Positions 24,749-32,333 of a stretch of DNA of 43,629 nucleotides are shown here, piece by piece. Below the pieces are notes generated by a model that saw nothing but the letters and a program-made list of their open reading frames with translations, did no database searches and was not told the origin of the DNA. Source of the stretch: an uncultured Pelagibacteraceae bacterium (lineage in GTDB: Bacteria > Pseudomonadota > Alphaproteobacteria > Pelagibacterales > Pelagibacteraceae); NCBI GenBank assembly GCA_902558795.1, contig CACEFI010000005.1, positions 1-43,629 of the forward strand. The letters are read 5' to 3'. The first letter of the stretch is position 1. Each line of letters begins with the position of its first letter. Made by a program: the position numbers and the translations under genes.

Positions 24749-26782
24749 TTATCTAAGAGAGGCGGCAATATTTCCACCATCAACTGTTAAAACAGCTCCA
24801 GTAGTTTTTTTTGAAACTGCTAAATGAAAAAAAGCTTTTGCTACATCTTCTGCTTTTACTTCGTTTAAAAGTAAGTTTCCTCTCATATATTCATCGGTTG
24901 AAACTTCTCTTGCTTTAGCTCTAGATTTAATCATTCCATCATTAAGTAAACCACTTCTTATTCTATCAGCATTAACACCATTAGACCTTATTCCGAGTGA
25001 ACCATAATCTACTGCATATTGTTTGCATAAGTTTAGTAGTGCCGACTTTGGTAATCCGTAAGGTCCAAAGTTTTTTCCAGGATTTACAGATTGTTTTGAT
25101 ATATTAAATAATAAACAGCCCTCGATATTCTGTTTTTTCATTATCTTAATTGTTTCTGAGGCACAATTTTGATGAGAAAAAAAATTATCCTCAAAACTTT
25201 GCCTTAAAATTTTATCATCTACTTCAGCTATAGAGCCACCAATTGCTGATCCAGCATTAGAGATTAGAATATCAATTCCACCATAAGTTTGTGCAATAAT
25301 TTTGAAAGCTCTTTTAACACTATCTATATTTGTTACATCACAATGTAAGCAAAGGTCTTTTACTTTTGATTTCATTTCATTTACTTTTTGTAAATTGTAA
25401 TCAAGCAAAACTACTTCAGCTCCATAACTCTTGAAAAGTTTATAAGTAGCAGCACCTATCGCTCCAAAACTTCCAGTTATAACAGCAACATTGCCTTGCA
25501 GTTCTTTTTTAACATTTTTAATTTTAGCTTGTTCTAAAGACCAATATTCAACATCAAATAAATCTTTTTCAGGTATAAACTTATAGTTAGAAGTTTCTTC
25601 AACAGAAGAAATCACTCTTGCATTTGTTTCAGTTAAATCTCCGGCAATTTTAGCAGCACCCAAACTATCTCCAACACTAAATAGCCCAACATTTTGAACC
25701 AATATAACTCTTGGAGAGGTGTCTAACATTGTTTTTTTGCCTTTTACTTTCTTCTTATTGGTGTCAAAATATTTAATATATTTTCTTCTATAATCCTTAA
25801 AACACTTTTCAGCTAATTTTTTAAAATCTCCTAAAGTAGAGTTTGGTTTGGGTGTAATAACTAATGGAAATGGTTTAACTCTTATAACATGATCAGGTGT
25901 GGCTGTACCAAGACCAGTGTATCTTCTGACTTCTTTACCATTGATAAAATAGTCTAAAATTTTATTAGATCTGTAATTTACTATAAATTTATTTGTTTTA
26001 GATTCAGACAACAATCCTCTTAGTATTGGAGAAATTTCATGTGGTTTAAATGAGTTATTGTATCTTTTTATTTGTTTTATCTTTTTTCTTTTAAACTTTT
26101 TGACTGCCCGCTCAGCAATTGATACGTATTTAATCATTAAGTCATAAGATTTTTTAGCATCATCATCAAAAGTAAAAATCCCATGATTTAAAAGAATTAA
26201 ACAATTGATATTTGGATTTTTTGAATAAACCTCATTAATTTTTTGGGCTAATCCAAATCCCGGCATTACATAAGGAACAATACTAACTTTAGAGCCAAAT
26301 ATTTTTTTACAAAGATCTTTACCATTTGGTCTATTTGTAACATTCATTATCGCATCTGAATGAGTGTGGTCTACAAACTTAAATGGTAAAAAAGCGTGTA
26401 AAAAAGTCTCTACCGAGGGGTTAGGAGATTTGATGTCTATTAAATTTCTTTTTTGAAATGCAACCATATCTTCATCGCTTAAATATTTTTTATTTTTAAG
26501 AGACAACAAAGGATTTAATTTTACTGCTGGCAGACCTGCTGGCTCAATTTCAGCCATATCCCATCCACTTCCTTTAACACATAAGACATCATAATTTTTG
26601 CCATCAATATCTTTTATGGATGTTTTTACAGAAGTGTTTCCACCACCATGAAGAACTAGTTCACTATTTCTTCCCAATAACCTGGTTGTATAAACACGTA
26701 AAGCCATATCCCTTGAATGACCAAGTTTTTGGTACTTGTTTATGTATTTTTTAGCTTCTAAATTTGACCAATCGTTTTTCAC
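24749..26782 (-). CDS. Bifunctional class II aldolase / short-chain dehydrogenase
   Basis: A 677-residue two-domain enzyme. The N-terminal part (about 1-400) is a class II (zinc) sugar-phosphate aldolase domain, with HGGGNTSVK, metal-binding His in VDHTHSD and a further His in LLNHGIFTF. The C-terminal part (about 425-677) is a classical SDR, with VAVITGSFGAIGAATYKLF (NAD motif), NAGSA, FNISKQS and the catalytic YGLPK. Size and layout match RhaD/YuxG-type proteins annotated as rhamnulose-1-phosphate aldolase/alcohol dehydrogenase. The neighbours do not suggest rhamnose use. Convergent to mtnPA and divergent from the polyamine gene, it could instead cleave methylthioribulose-1-phosphate to DHAP and reduce the aldehyde product; this is inference. 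Confidence 0.88.
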   Translation of the reverse strand: MKNDWSNLEAKKYINKYQKLGHSRDMALRVYTTRLLGRNSELVLHGGGNTSVKTSIKDIDGKNYDVLCVKGSGWDMAEIEPAGLPAVKLNPLLSLKNKKYLSDEDMVAFQKRNLIDIKSPNPSVETFLHAFLPFKFVDHTHSDAIMNVTNRPNGKDLCKKIFGSKVSIVPYVMPGFGLAQKINEVYSKNPNINCLILLNHGIFTFDDDAKKSYDLMIKYVSIAERAVKKFKRKKIKQIKRYNNSFKPHEISPILRGLLSESKTNKFIVNYRSNKILDYFINGKEVRRYTGLGTATPDHVIRVKPFPLVITPKPNSTLGDFKKLAEKCFKDYRRKYIKYFDTNKKKVKGKKTMLDTSPRVILVQNVGLFSVGDSLGAAKIAGDLTETNARVISSVEETSNYKFIPEKDLFDVEYWSLEQAKIKNVKKELQGNVAVITGSFGAIGAATYKLFKSYGAEVVLLDYNLQKVNEMKSKVKDLCLHCDVTNIDSVKRAFKIIAQTYGGIDILISNAGSAIGGSIAEVDDKILRQSFEDNFFSHQNCASETIKIMKKQNIEGCLLFNISKQSVNPGKNFGPYGLPKSALLNLCKQYAVDYGSLGIRSNGVNADRIRSGLLNDGMIKSRAKAREVSTDEYMRGNLLLNEVKAEDVAKAFFHLAVSKKTTGAVLTVDGGNIAASLR

Positions 26783-26868
26783 CGTTTCAACCTCTGCGAA
26801 GTATTATAATAGTTTTTTGTTTGAAAGAAGTAAAAAATTTGATTAGTAAGGCTTCATCATACAATAAA

Positions 26869-27909
26869 ATGACAAAAGTAGGCGAACATATAACCCTAGA
26901 TATTATAGGTACAACCAAGGAGTATGATCCATCTTTGTATGAGAAAGTCATTAAAGAAATTGCAAAAGCCGCAGATGTTACAATTCTAAATATTTCAAAA
27001 TATAAGTTTGAACCACAAGGTTTTACTATTTTAGCTTTATTAGCAGAAAGCCATATTAGTTTTCATACATTTCCAGAAAAAGGAATCATTAGTTTTGATT
27101 TTTTTACTTGTGGAAAAATTAGCCCATCAGTAGCAATCGATATAATTAAAAAAGAATTTGCACATAAGAGAATTGTTAAGAAAGAATTTAATAGAGATAC
27201 AAAATCTTTGTATCACGATATTTATAGCTCTCCAGGTTTACAAAAATCATATGTCGTTAATGACGTACTTGAAGATTTTAAATCAAAAGTTGGTCAACAC
27301 ATTGAAATTTTAGAATTAGAACAGTTTGGTAAGTCATTATTTATTGATGGAGAGATACAAGTAGCTTCAACAGATGAACATTTATATAGCTCAACTTTTG
27401 TGGGTGCAGGCCTACATTTAAATAAAAATAATGAAAGAGCAGCTATTATTGGTGGAGGAGATGGAGGAGTTGCTAGAGAATGTATATCTAAAAATTTTAA
27501 TTTTATTGATTGGTTTGAGCTGGACCCAGAGGTTGTAGATGTATGTAATAAACATCTAGGAGATATTGGAAAAAAAGCTACTGAAAAAAATTCTGTAAAA
27601 TGTGTTTGGGGTGATGCTTTTGAAAGCATCAAATCAATAGAAGATGATACGTATGATCATATATTTGTTGATCTTAATGATGATCAGTTTTGTATAGACC
27701 TTGCAGCAAAAAATATGGACTCTATGATTAGAATATTAAAACCCAAAGGGGTAATCACTGCTCAGGTTGGAAGCCAAGATAAAAAACCTAAGCAAGTTGA
27801 TAGTTGGTTGAATGTATTTAATCATCACTTTGGAAACACTAAATTATCAAGAGTTTATATCCCTAGTTTTGATTGCTCTTGGAATTTTTCATCGTCAATA
27901 AATCATTAA
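26869..27909 (+). CDS. speE: Fused S-adenosylmethionine decarboxylase - polyamine aminopropyltransferase
   Basis: Two consecutive polyamine enzymes in one 346-residue chain. Residues 1-~115 match the short prokaryotic AdoMet decarboxylase: LLAE-SHISFHT gives the self-cleavage site Glu60-Ser61 (pyruvoyl precursor), the proton-donor His66, and Cys81 in FFTCG; the helper Ser is Thr53. Residues ~120-346 are a spermidine synthase-like domain with QVASTDEHLY (Tyr173), GGGDGG (195-200), ELDP (217-220), GDA (248-250) and a catalytic D-x-x-D (Asp268, Asp271) in VDLNDD, where most relatives have DSSDP. ATG 26869 is chosen because the protein then begins like known decarboxylases (KVGEHITLD); the longer frame from 26764 would run into the divergent aldolase gene. 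The second reaction yields MTA, the substrate of MtnP. Confidence 0.85.
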   Translation: MTKVGEHITLDIIGTTKEYDPSLYEKVIKEIAKAADVTILNISKYKFEPQGFTILALLAESHISFHTFPEKGIISFDFFTCGKISPSVAIDIIKKEFAHKRIVKKEFNRDTKSLYHDIYSSPGLQKSYVVNDVLEDFKSKVGQHIEILELEQFGKSLFIDGEIQVASTDEHLYSSTFVGAGLHLNKNNERAAIIGGGDGGVARECISKNFNFIDWFELDPEVVDVCNKHLGDIGKKATEKNSVKCVWGDAFESIKSIEDDTYDHIFVDLNDDQFCIDLAAKNMDSMIRILKPKGVITAQVGSQDKKPKQVDSWLNVFNHHFGNTKLSRVYIPSFDCSWNFSSSINH

Positions 27910-27968
27910 TTTTTCTTTTTTAATTATTAAATCTGTGAAATAATTGCTCTAATTTAAAGGAGAAAATA

Positions 27969-28820
27969 ATGAATATATTCAAAAAAACTATTTTAACAGT
28001 TCTAGCTTCTTTATTAGTCATCGGAAATGTTTACGCTGACAAAATAAAAATTGGAACTGAAGGTGCTTATCCTCCATGGAACTCTAAAGATGCTTCTGGT
28101 AATCTTATTGGTTTTGAGGTTGAGTTAGCACAAGAACTTTGTGCAATCATGAAAGCTGAGTGTACTATCGTTGAACAAGATTGGGATGGAATGATCCCAG
28201 CTTTATTGATGAGAAAGTTTGATGCGATTATGGCTGGAATGTCAATTACAGCTGAAAGACAAAAAACAATTACTTTTTCACAAGGTTATGCAGACGAAGT
28301 AGCATCACTTGCGGTAATGAAAGGTTCAAGTCTAGAGGGTATGGAAACTCCTGAAGGTATTAATTTAACTTTAGGTGGATCAGATGTTAAAAAAGCTCTT
28401 AAAACTCTAACTGGTGCACTTACTGGAAAAACTGTTTGTACTCAAACAGGAACTATTCACCAAAACTTTTTAGAGTCTGGTGATGTTGGAAGTGTAAATG
28501 TAAGAACTTACAAAACTCAAGATGAAGTAAACCTAGACCTTACATCTGGAAGATGTGATGTTGCTTTAGCTGCAGCAGTAGCATTTACAGATTATGCTGA
28601 TAAATCAGGTAAGCCAGTCGTATTAGTTGGACCAACTTTTTCAGGTGGTGCATTTGGTAACGGTGTAGGTGTTGGGATTAGACAAGGCGGAGATGATGCG
28701 ATCGGTAAAAGAGACGCTAAACTTCTAAAAGATTTCAACAAAGCAATTGATAAAGCTAGAAAAAAAGGAATTATTAGCAAACTTGCTATTAAGCACTTTG
28801 GTTTCGACGCTTCTATGTAA
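27969..28820 (+). CDS. Polar/basic amino acid ABC transporter binding protein (HisJ/LAO-like)
   Basis: Periplasmic receptor of solute-binding family 3. A signal peptide covers about residues 1-23 (FKKTILTVLASLLVIGNVYA). The mature part starts KIKIGTEGAYPPWNSKDASG and has GFEVELAQELC, MIPALLMRKFDAIMAGMSIT followed by AERQ (the Arg that binds the ligand carboxylate), and LTSGRCDVALAA with the Asp that binds the alpha-amino group. Cysteines flank CAIMKAEC as in LAO/HisJ proteins. Ligand is probably a basic or opine-like amino acid; exact specificity is not determined. AAAGGAG (27956-27962) is a very strong Shine-Dalgarno sequence. A hairpin separates it from the permease genes. Confidence 0.9.
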   Translation: MNIFKKTILTVLASLLVIGNVYADKIKIGTEGAYPPWNSKDASGNLIGFEVELAQELCAIMKAECTIVEQDWDGMIPALLMRKFDAIMAGMSITAERQKTITFSQGYADEVASLAVMKGSSLEGMETPEGINLTLGGSDVKKALKTLTGALTGKTVCTQTGTIHQNFLESGDVGSVNVRTYKTQDEVNLDLTSGRCDVALAAAVAFTDYADKSGKPVVLVGPTFSGGAFGNGVGVGIRQGGDDAIGKRDAKLLKDFNKAIDKARKKGIISKLAIKHFGFDASM

Positions 28821-28832
28821 TTAATTTCAGAT

Positions 28833-28859
28833 TTGGCGACTATAATATATAGTCGCCAA
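28833..28859 (+). promoter_or_regulatory. Hairpin between amino acid receptor and permease genes
   Basis: Arms TTGGCGACTATA (28833-28844) and TATAGTCGCCAA (28848-28859) pair perfectly over 12 bp; the nominal loop of three bases would open to about seven. There is no T-tract. The stem ends five bases before the permease ATG, which has no Shine-Dalgarno sequence, so it may both protect receptor mRNA and limit permease translation. Confidence 0.8.
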
Positions 28860-28864
28860 TCTAT

Positions 28865-29557
28865 ATGGAACTTCTCGCATTCGGTAAAACAGGTTGGGGG
28901 GATGAGTTATTTTACGCAACCCTAATGACTATTGCTGTCTCAGTAACAGCAATGTTGATAGGATTTATTTTTGCCTTAATCTTTACTCCACTTAAACTAT
29001 CAAAATATAAATCTTTAAATTTAATTGGAAATTTTTACACAACAGTAATTCGTGGTGTCCCTGAACTTTTAGTTATCTATCTTTTCTTTTTTGGAGGAAG
29101 TGGTGCAATTATGTATGTTGCATCAATCTTTGGATATTTTGAATATATAGAGATTAATGCTTTTATTACTGGATCAATGGCAATTGGAATAATTTCAGGT
29201 GCTTACTCGACTGAAGTATTTCGTGGAGCAATTCAATCAATTGATAAAGGTCAGTTCGAAGCTGCTAAAGTTTTGGGTGTAGGTAAATTTGTACAGTTTT
29301 ATAAAATAATTTTACCTCAAATGTTAAGACTAGCTATTCCTAATCTTAGTAATGTTTGGCAAATTACTTTAAAGGACACATCTTTAATTTCAGTTACAGG
29401 CTTGGTTGAAATCATGAGACAATCTTATATTGCAGCAGGCTCAACTAGAGATCCATTATTCTTTTACTCATTTGCTGCTGTTTTATATTTATTGTTAACA
29501 TATTTAAGTATGAAACTAATTAATAGGTTAGAAGCTAGATATAGCAGGGGGTATTAA
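28865..29557 (+). CDS. Amino acid ABC transporter permease 1 (HisQ-like)
   Basis: Inner-membrane subunit of a polar amino acid importer. It is 230 residues with about five helices; TVIRGVPELLVIYLFFFGG and the EAA loop EAAKVLGVGKFVQFYKIILP (about residues 137-156) are typical of HisQ/M permeases. The start lies just beyond a hairpin and lacks a Shine-Dalgarno sequence. Its stop and the next start share one base (TAATG), so the two permeases are coupled and probably form a heterodimer. Confidence 0.92.
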   Translation: MELLAFGKTGWGDELFYATLMTIAVSVTAMLIGFIFALIFTPLKLSKYKSLNLIGNFYTTVIRGVPELLVIYLFFFGGSGAIMYVASIFGYFEYIEINAFITGSMAIGIISGAYSTEVFRGAIQSIDKGQFEAAKVLGVGKFVQFYKIILPQMLRLAIPNLSNVWQITLKDTSLISVTGLVEIMRQSYIAAGSTRDPLFFYSFAAVLYLLLTYLSMKLINRLEARYSRGY

Positions 29558-30234
29558 TGGATTTTGATTTGATGTTTACTAGTTTCCCCAAATTATTAGG
29601 TGCAACTGTTGTTACCTTAAAACTTTTATCTGTTTCATTATTTTTTGGTTTGTTTCTTGGATTGTTGTTTGCAATTTTAAGATTAAATAAAAATATATTT
29701 ATCAACAAATTTGCTTATGGATATTCTTATGTCTTTAGAGGAACACCTTTGTTGGTTCAGATTTTCATTATTTACTTTGGTTTGGGACAAATTGAATATT
29801 TAAGATCAACATTTTTATGGGTTATTTTAAAAGAACCTTACTGGTGCGCAATTATAGCTTTTACTTTAAATACTGGAGCATACACATCAGAGATATTAAG
29901 ATCAGCATTTCAAACAATAAAACCAGGTGTTATAGAAGCTGGTAAAAGCTTAGGAATATCAAACAAAATAATATTCTATAAAATTCAAATTCCAATAGCG
30001 ATTAGACAATCACTACCTGCTTATGGGAATGAAATAATATTAATGATGAAGGGTACTTCTTTAGCAAGCACCGTTACGTTAATGGACTTAACAGGTGTTG
30101 CTAAATATATTATTTCAACAACCTTTAAGCCAATAGAAGTATTTATTGTTGCAGGTGGAATTTATTTATTCATGACTTTTATTATTCATAATGTCATTAA
30201 ATATTTAGAGAAAAAATATAGTTTTCAACAATAA
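29557..30234 (+). CDS. Amino acid ABC transporter permease 2 (HisM-like)
   Basis: Second membrane subunit, 225 residues. It has VFRGTPLLVQIFIIYFGLG, a helix pattern matching permease 1, and the EAA loop EAGKSLGISNKIIFYKIQIP (about residues 128-147). It follows permease 1 with a one-base overlap and is followed two bases later by a PhyH-type oxygenase gene rather than the expected ATPase. The importer therefore needs an ATPase encoded elsewhere in the genome. Confidence 0.92.
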   Translation: MDFDLMFTSFPKLLGATVVTLKLLSVSLFFGLFLGLLFAILRLNKNIFINKFAYGYSYVFRGTPLLVQIFIIYFGLGQIEYLRSTFLWVILKEPYWCAIIAFTLNTGAYTSEILRSAFQTIKPGVIEAGKSLGISNKIIFYKIQIPIAIRQSLPAYGNEIILMMKGTSLASTVTLMDLTGVAKYIISTTFKPIEVFIVAGGIYLFMTFIIHNVIKYLEKKYSFQQ

Positions 30235-30236
30235 AA

Positions 30237-31025
30237 ATGTTTTTATCAGAAAAACAAATTAAAGATTATCAAACTAATGGAGTGATAATTGTTAAAGATA
30301 TTTTTAAAGATTGGATAGAGCCATTAAGAAAAGGTTTCCAAAAGGTTTTGGATAAACCCAGTAAACATGGGCGAGAAAATGTAGATGGTAGTGATGGTAG
30401 ATTTTTTGAAGATTATTGTAATTGGGAAAGAATAGAAGAGTTTAAAGATTGTATTTTTAATTCACCTGGAGCCCAAATTGTTGCTGAAGCAACTAATTCT
30501 AAATCATCTCAAATTTTTCATGAACATATATTTATAAAAGAACCAGGCACATATAAAGAAACACCTTGGCATCAAGACATGCCTTATTACTGTGTTGATG
30601 GTAACGATACTGGAAGTTTTTGGATACCATTAGATGAAGTTGATCAAAAAAATAATCTTAAATTAATTTTAGGTTCTCATAAATGGTCAAAGTTAATTAG
30701 ACCAACAAAATGGTCCAATAACCAATCCTGGTATAATGATGATAGTTCTTTTATGGATTTACCATCATTAAAAGAATTTGAAAAAAATATTCTAATTCCA
30801 GAATTAAGTTTGGGTGATGCTGTTTTATTTAATTTTAAAACTGTACATGGCTCAACTGGAAATAATACTTCTAAATCGAGGAGGGCATTTTCAATGAGGT
30901 TCATAGGAGATGATGTGAAATATATTGATAGAGGAGGAGCAACATCTCCACCATTTGATGGAATTAATTTAAAAATTGGAGATGTAATGAGAGAGGATTG
31001 GTTTCCAAAAGTTTTTAATAGCTAA
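30237..31025 (+). CDS. Phytanoyl-CoA dioxygenase (PhyH) family Fe(II)/2-oxoglutarate oxygenase
   Basis: Predicted cytoplasmic non-heme iron hydroxylase of 262 residues. The iron triad is visible as His112-x-Asp114 in TPWHQDMPYY and His204 in KTVHGSTGNN; Arg215/216 in SKSRRAFSMRF should bind 2-oxoglutarate. FHEHIFIKEPGT and GSFWIPLDEVDQKN are also typical. It starts two bases after permease 2, so it is very likely cotranscribed with the importer and may modify the imported compound, for example a betaine or amino acid. The substrate is unknown; ectoine hydroxylase is a relative but its signature is not seen. The stop overlaps that of the convergent exporter gene by four bases. Confidence 0.85.
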   Translation: MFLSEKQIKDYQTNGVIIVKDIFKDWIEPLRKGFQKVLDKPSKHGRENVDGSDGRFFEDYCNWERIEEFKDCIFNSPGAQIVAEATNSKSSQIFHEHIFIKEPGTYKETPWHQDMPYYCVDGNDTGSFWIPLDEVDQKNNLKLILGSHKWSKLIRPTKWSNNQSWYNDDSSFMDLPSLKEFEKNILIPELSLGDAVLFNFKTVHGSTGNNTSKSRRAFSMRFIGDDVKYIDRGGATSPPFDGINLKIGDVMREDWFPKVFNS

Positions 31026-31903
31026 TTGGCTTTTATTTTTTGATTAATAACTAGAACTGCACCAATAATTAAAACAGGAAGCCCAATAATAAGATCTATT
31101 TGCCACTCTAATTTTTCAAAAATCGTAGATATTATTAAAGCAAGAACAGGCATAACAACACCTACATAACCTGCTCGTCCAGGACCAACTTTTTCGAGTA
31201 ATTTTAAATATGAAACGAAAGCAAAGATTGATCCAAAAATAGATAAATAAAATAGAGACGTTATATAACTAAAACTATATTCAAATAATAATTCAGAACC
31301 ACGCACTTGTGTTATTAAAAAAGTAATAATAGAACCATATAACATAGCATAAGCTATTGTTTGTAGTGCAGGAAAATTATTATTCAAATTTCTTTGATGA
31401 ACCATGTTTCCTGTTGAGGCACAAAATGTTCCAATTAATGCTAAAAATAATCCTATGTGAGTACCTTTTTCAAAGCTAAAATTAATGATTTCATCATTAA
31501 AAATAATTACAATCCCAATCATTCCAATTAATGCACCAATTAATGTTTTTAAAGATGGTTTTTTCTTGAAGTAAAAAGTTTCACCCAAAATATTCATTAT
31601 AACAACAGTGGAAAAAACAATTGCTGGAAATGCACTTATTAAATATGTGTTGGAAAGGTAAAAGAAAACATAATTAATTGAATAAAGACAAATTCCAAAA
31701 AATAAAAACCAAAAGTGATAATTGATAGAAAACTTTAAATTCTGTTTTTTAATCAATAGGTAAATAAAAAAAATGATTGCTGCAATTAAGAATCTATAAA
31801 AAACAGATACTAATGGATCCACGTAACCTAATTGAAATTTAATTAAATACCAAGTAGGTGACCAACAAAAAAGTGTGATTAAAAATAAAACATAGTTATT
31901 CAT
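31022..31903 (-). CDS. EamA/DMT-family transporter
   Basis: Inner-membrane carrier of the drug/metabolite transporter superfamily. 293 residues with ten predicted helices arise from two EamA repeats (about residues 1-135 and 148-290); GALIGMIGIVIIF marks the end of repeat 1 and GPGRAGYVGVVMPVLALIIS lies in repeat 2. Such proteins usually export amino acids or small metabolites; the substrate here is not predictable. It lies eight bases downstream of a DUF6165 gene on the same strand, so the two may be cotranscribed. Confidence 0.87.
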   Translation of the reverse strand: MNNYVLFLITLFCWSPTWYLIKFQLGYVDPLVSVFYRFLIAAIIFFIYLLIKKQNLKFSINYHFWFLFFGICLYSINYVFFYLSNTYLISAFPAIVFSTVVIMNILGETFYFKKKPSLKTLIGALIGMIGIVIIFNDEIINFSFEKGTHIGLFLALIGTFCASTGNMVHQRNLNNNFPALQTIAYAMLYGSIITFLITQVRGSELLFEYSFSYITSLFYLSIFGSIFAFVSYLKLLEKVGPGRAGYVGVVMPVLALIISTIFEKLEWQIDLIIGLPVLIIGAVLVINQKIKAN

Positions 31904-31911
31904 TAACAGTT

Positions 31912-32301
31912 CTAATAACTAGTATATTCTTTAATTTCTTTTATCTTCGAACCTGTGTGATTATTGATTTCTAGTTTAATTTTAGCCCTGTCGTCATTTA
32001 AGAAATGAACATCTCTTGAAAGTTTAATAAAAGTCTCTGTAAAATCTTTTTCTTTTTCACATTGTCTTTTATCATCTTCAATTACCCATAATTTTGCATT
32101 AATTTCTTTTAAAGACTCAAATAGCTCATTTAATTTTTGATCAGATTTAACATTGTTATTTAACTGATCTTTAAGAATTGAGTGTTCTTCATTAATAAAT
32201 TTTAGTTTTTCCAAATCTTTGATTTTTTCTTGTTTAATTTCTAGAATAGAAATTTTGTCCAATAATTCACCAACTGACACTTCGACTAGAATTTTATTCA
32301 T
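31912..32301 (-). CDS. DUF6165 family protein
   Basis: A 129-residue soluble, helix-rich and strongly charged protein. The start MNKILVEVSVGELLDKISILEIKQ is split here as KILVEVSVGELLDKISILEI, the signature opening of DUF6165. Later LWVIEDDKRQCEKEKDF and LNDDRAKIKLEIN are also family-like. Function is unknown; relatives are often found beside glycosyltransferases, and here it is divergent from a GT9 gene across 32 bases. A coiled-coil form is likely from the heptad-like Leu/Ile spacing. Confidence 0.8.
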   Translation of the reverse strand: MNKILVEVSVGELLDKISILEIKQEKIKDLEKLKFINEEHSILKDQLNNNVKSDQKLNELFESLKEINAKLWVIEDDKRQCEKEKDFTETFIKLSRDVHFLNDDRAKIKLEINNHTGSKIKEIKEYTSY

Positions 32302-32333
32302 TAAAAAATATACTATGTTAAGTTGTTATAAAT

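Noticed and set aside
26764-26868. Longer N-terminus (start at 26764) for the decarboxylase-aminopropyltransferase gene
   Set aside because: The added 35 residues have no match to decarboxylases, and the region overlaps the 5' end of the divergent aldolase-dehydrogenase gene. The ATG at 26869 gives the family-like N-terminus.
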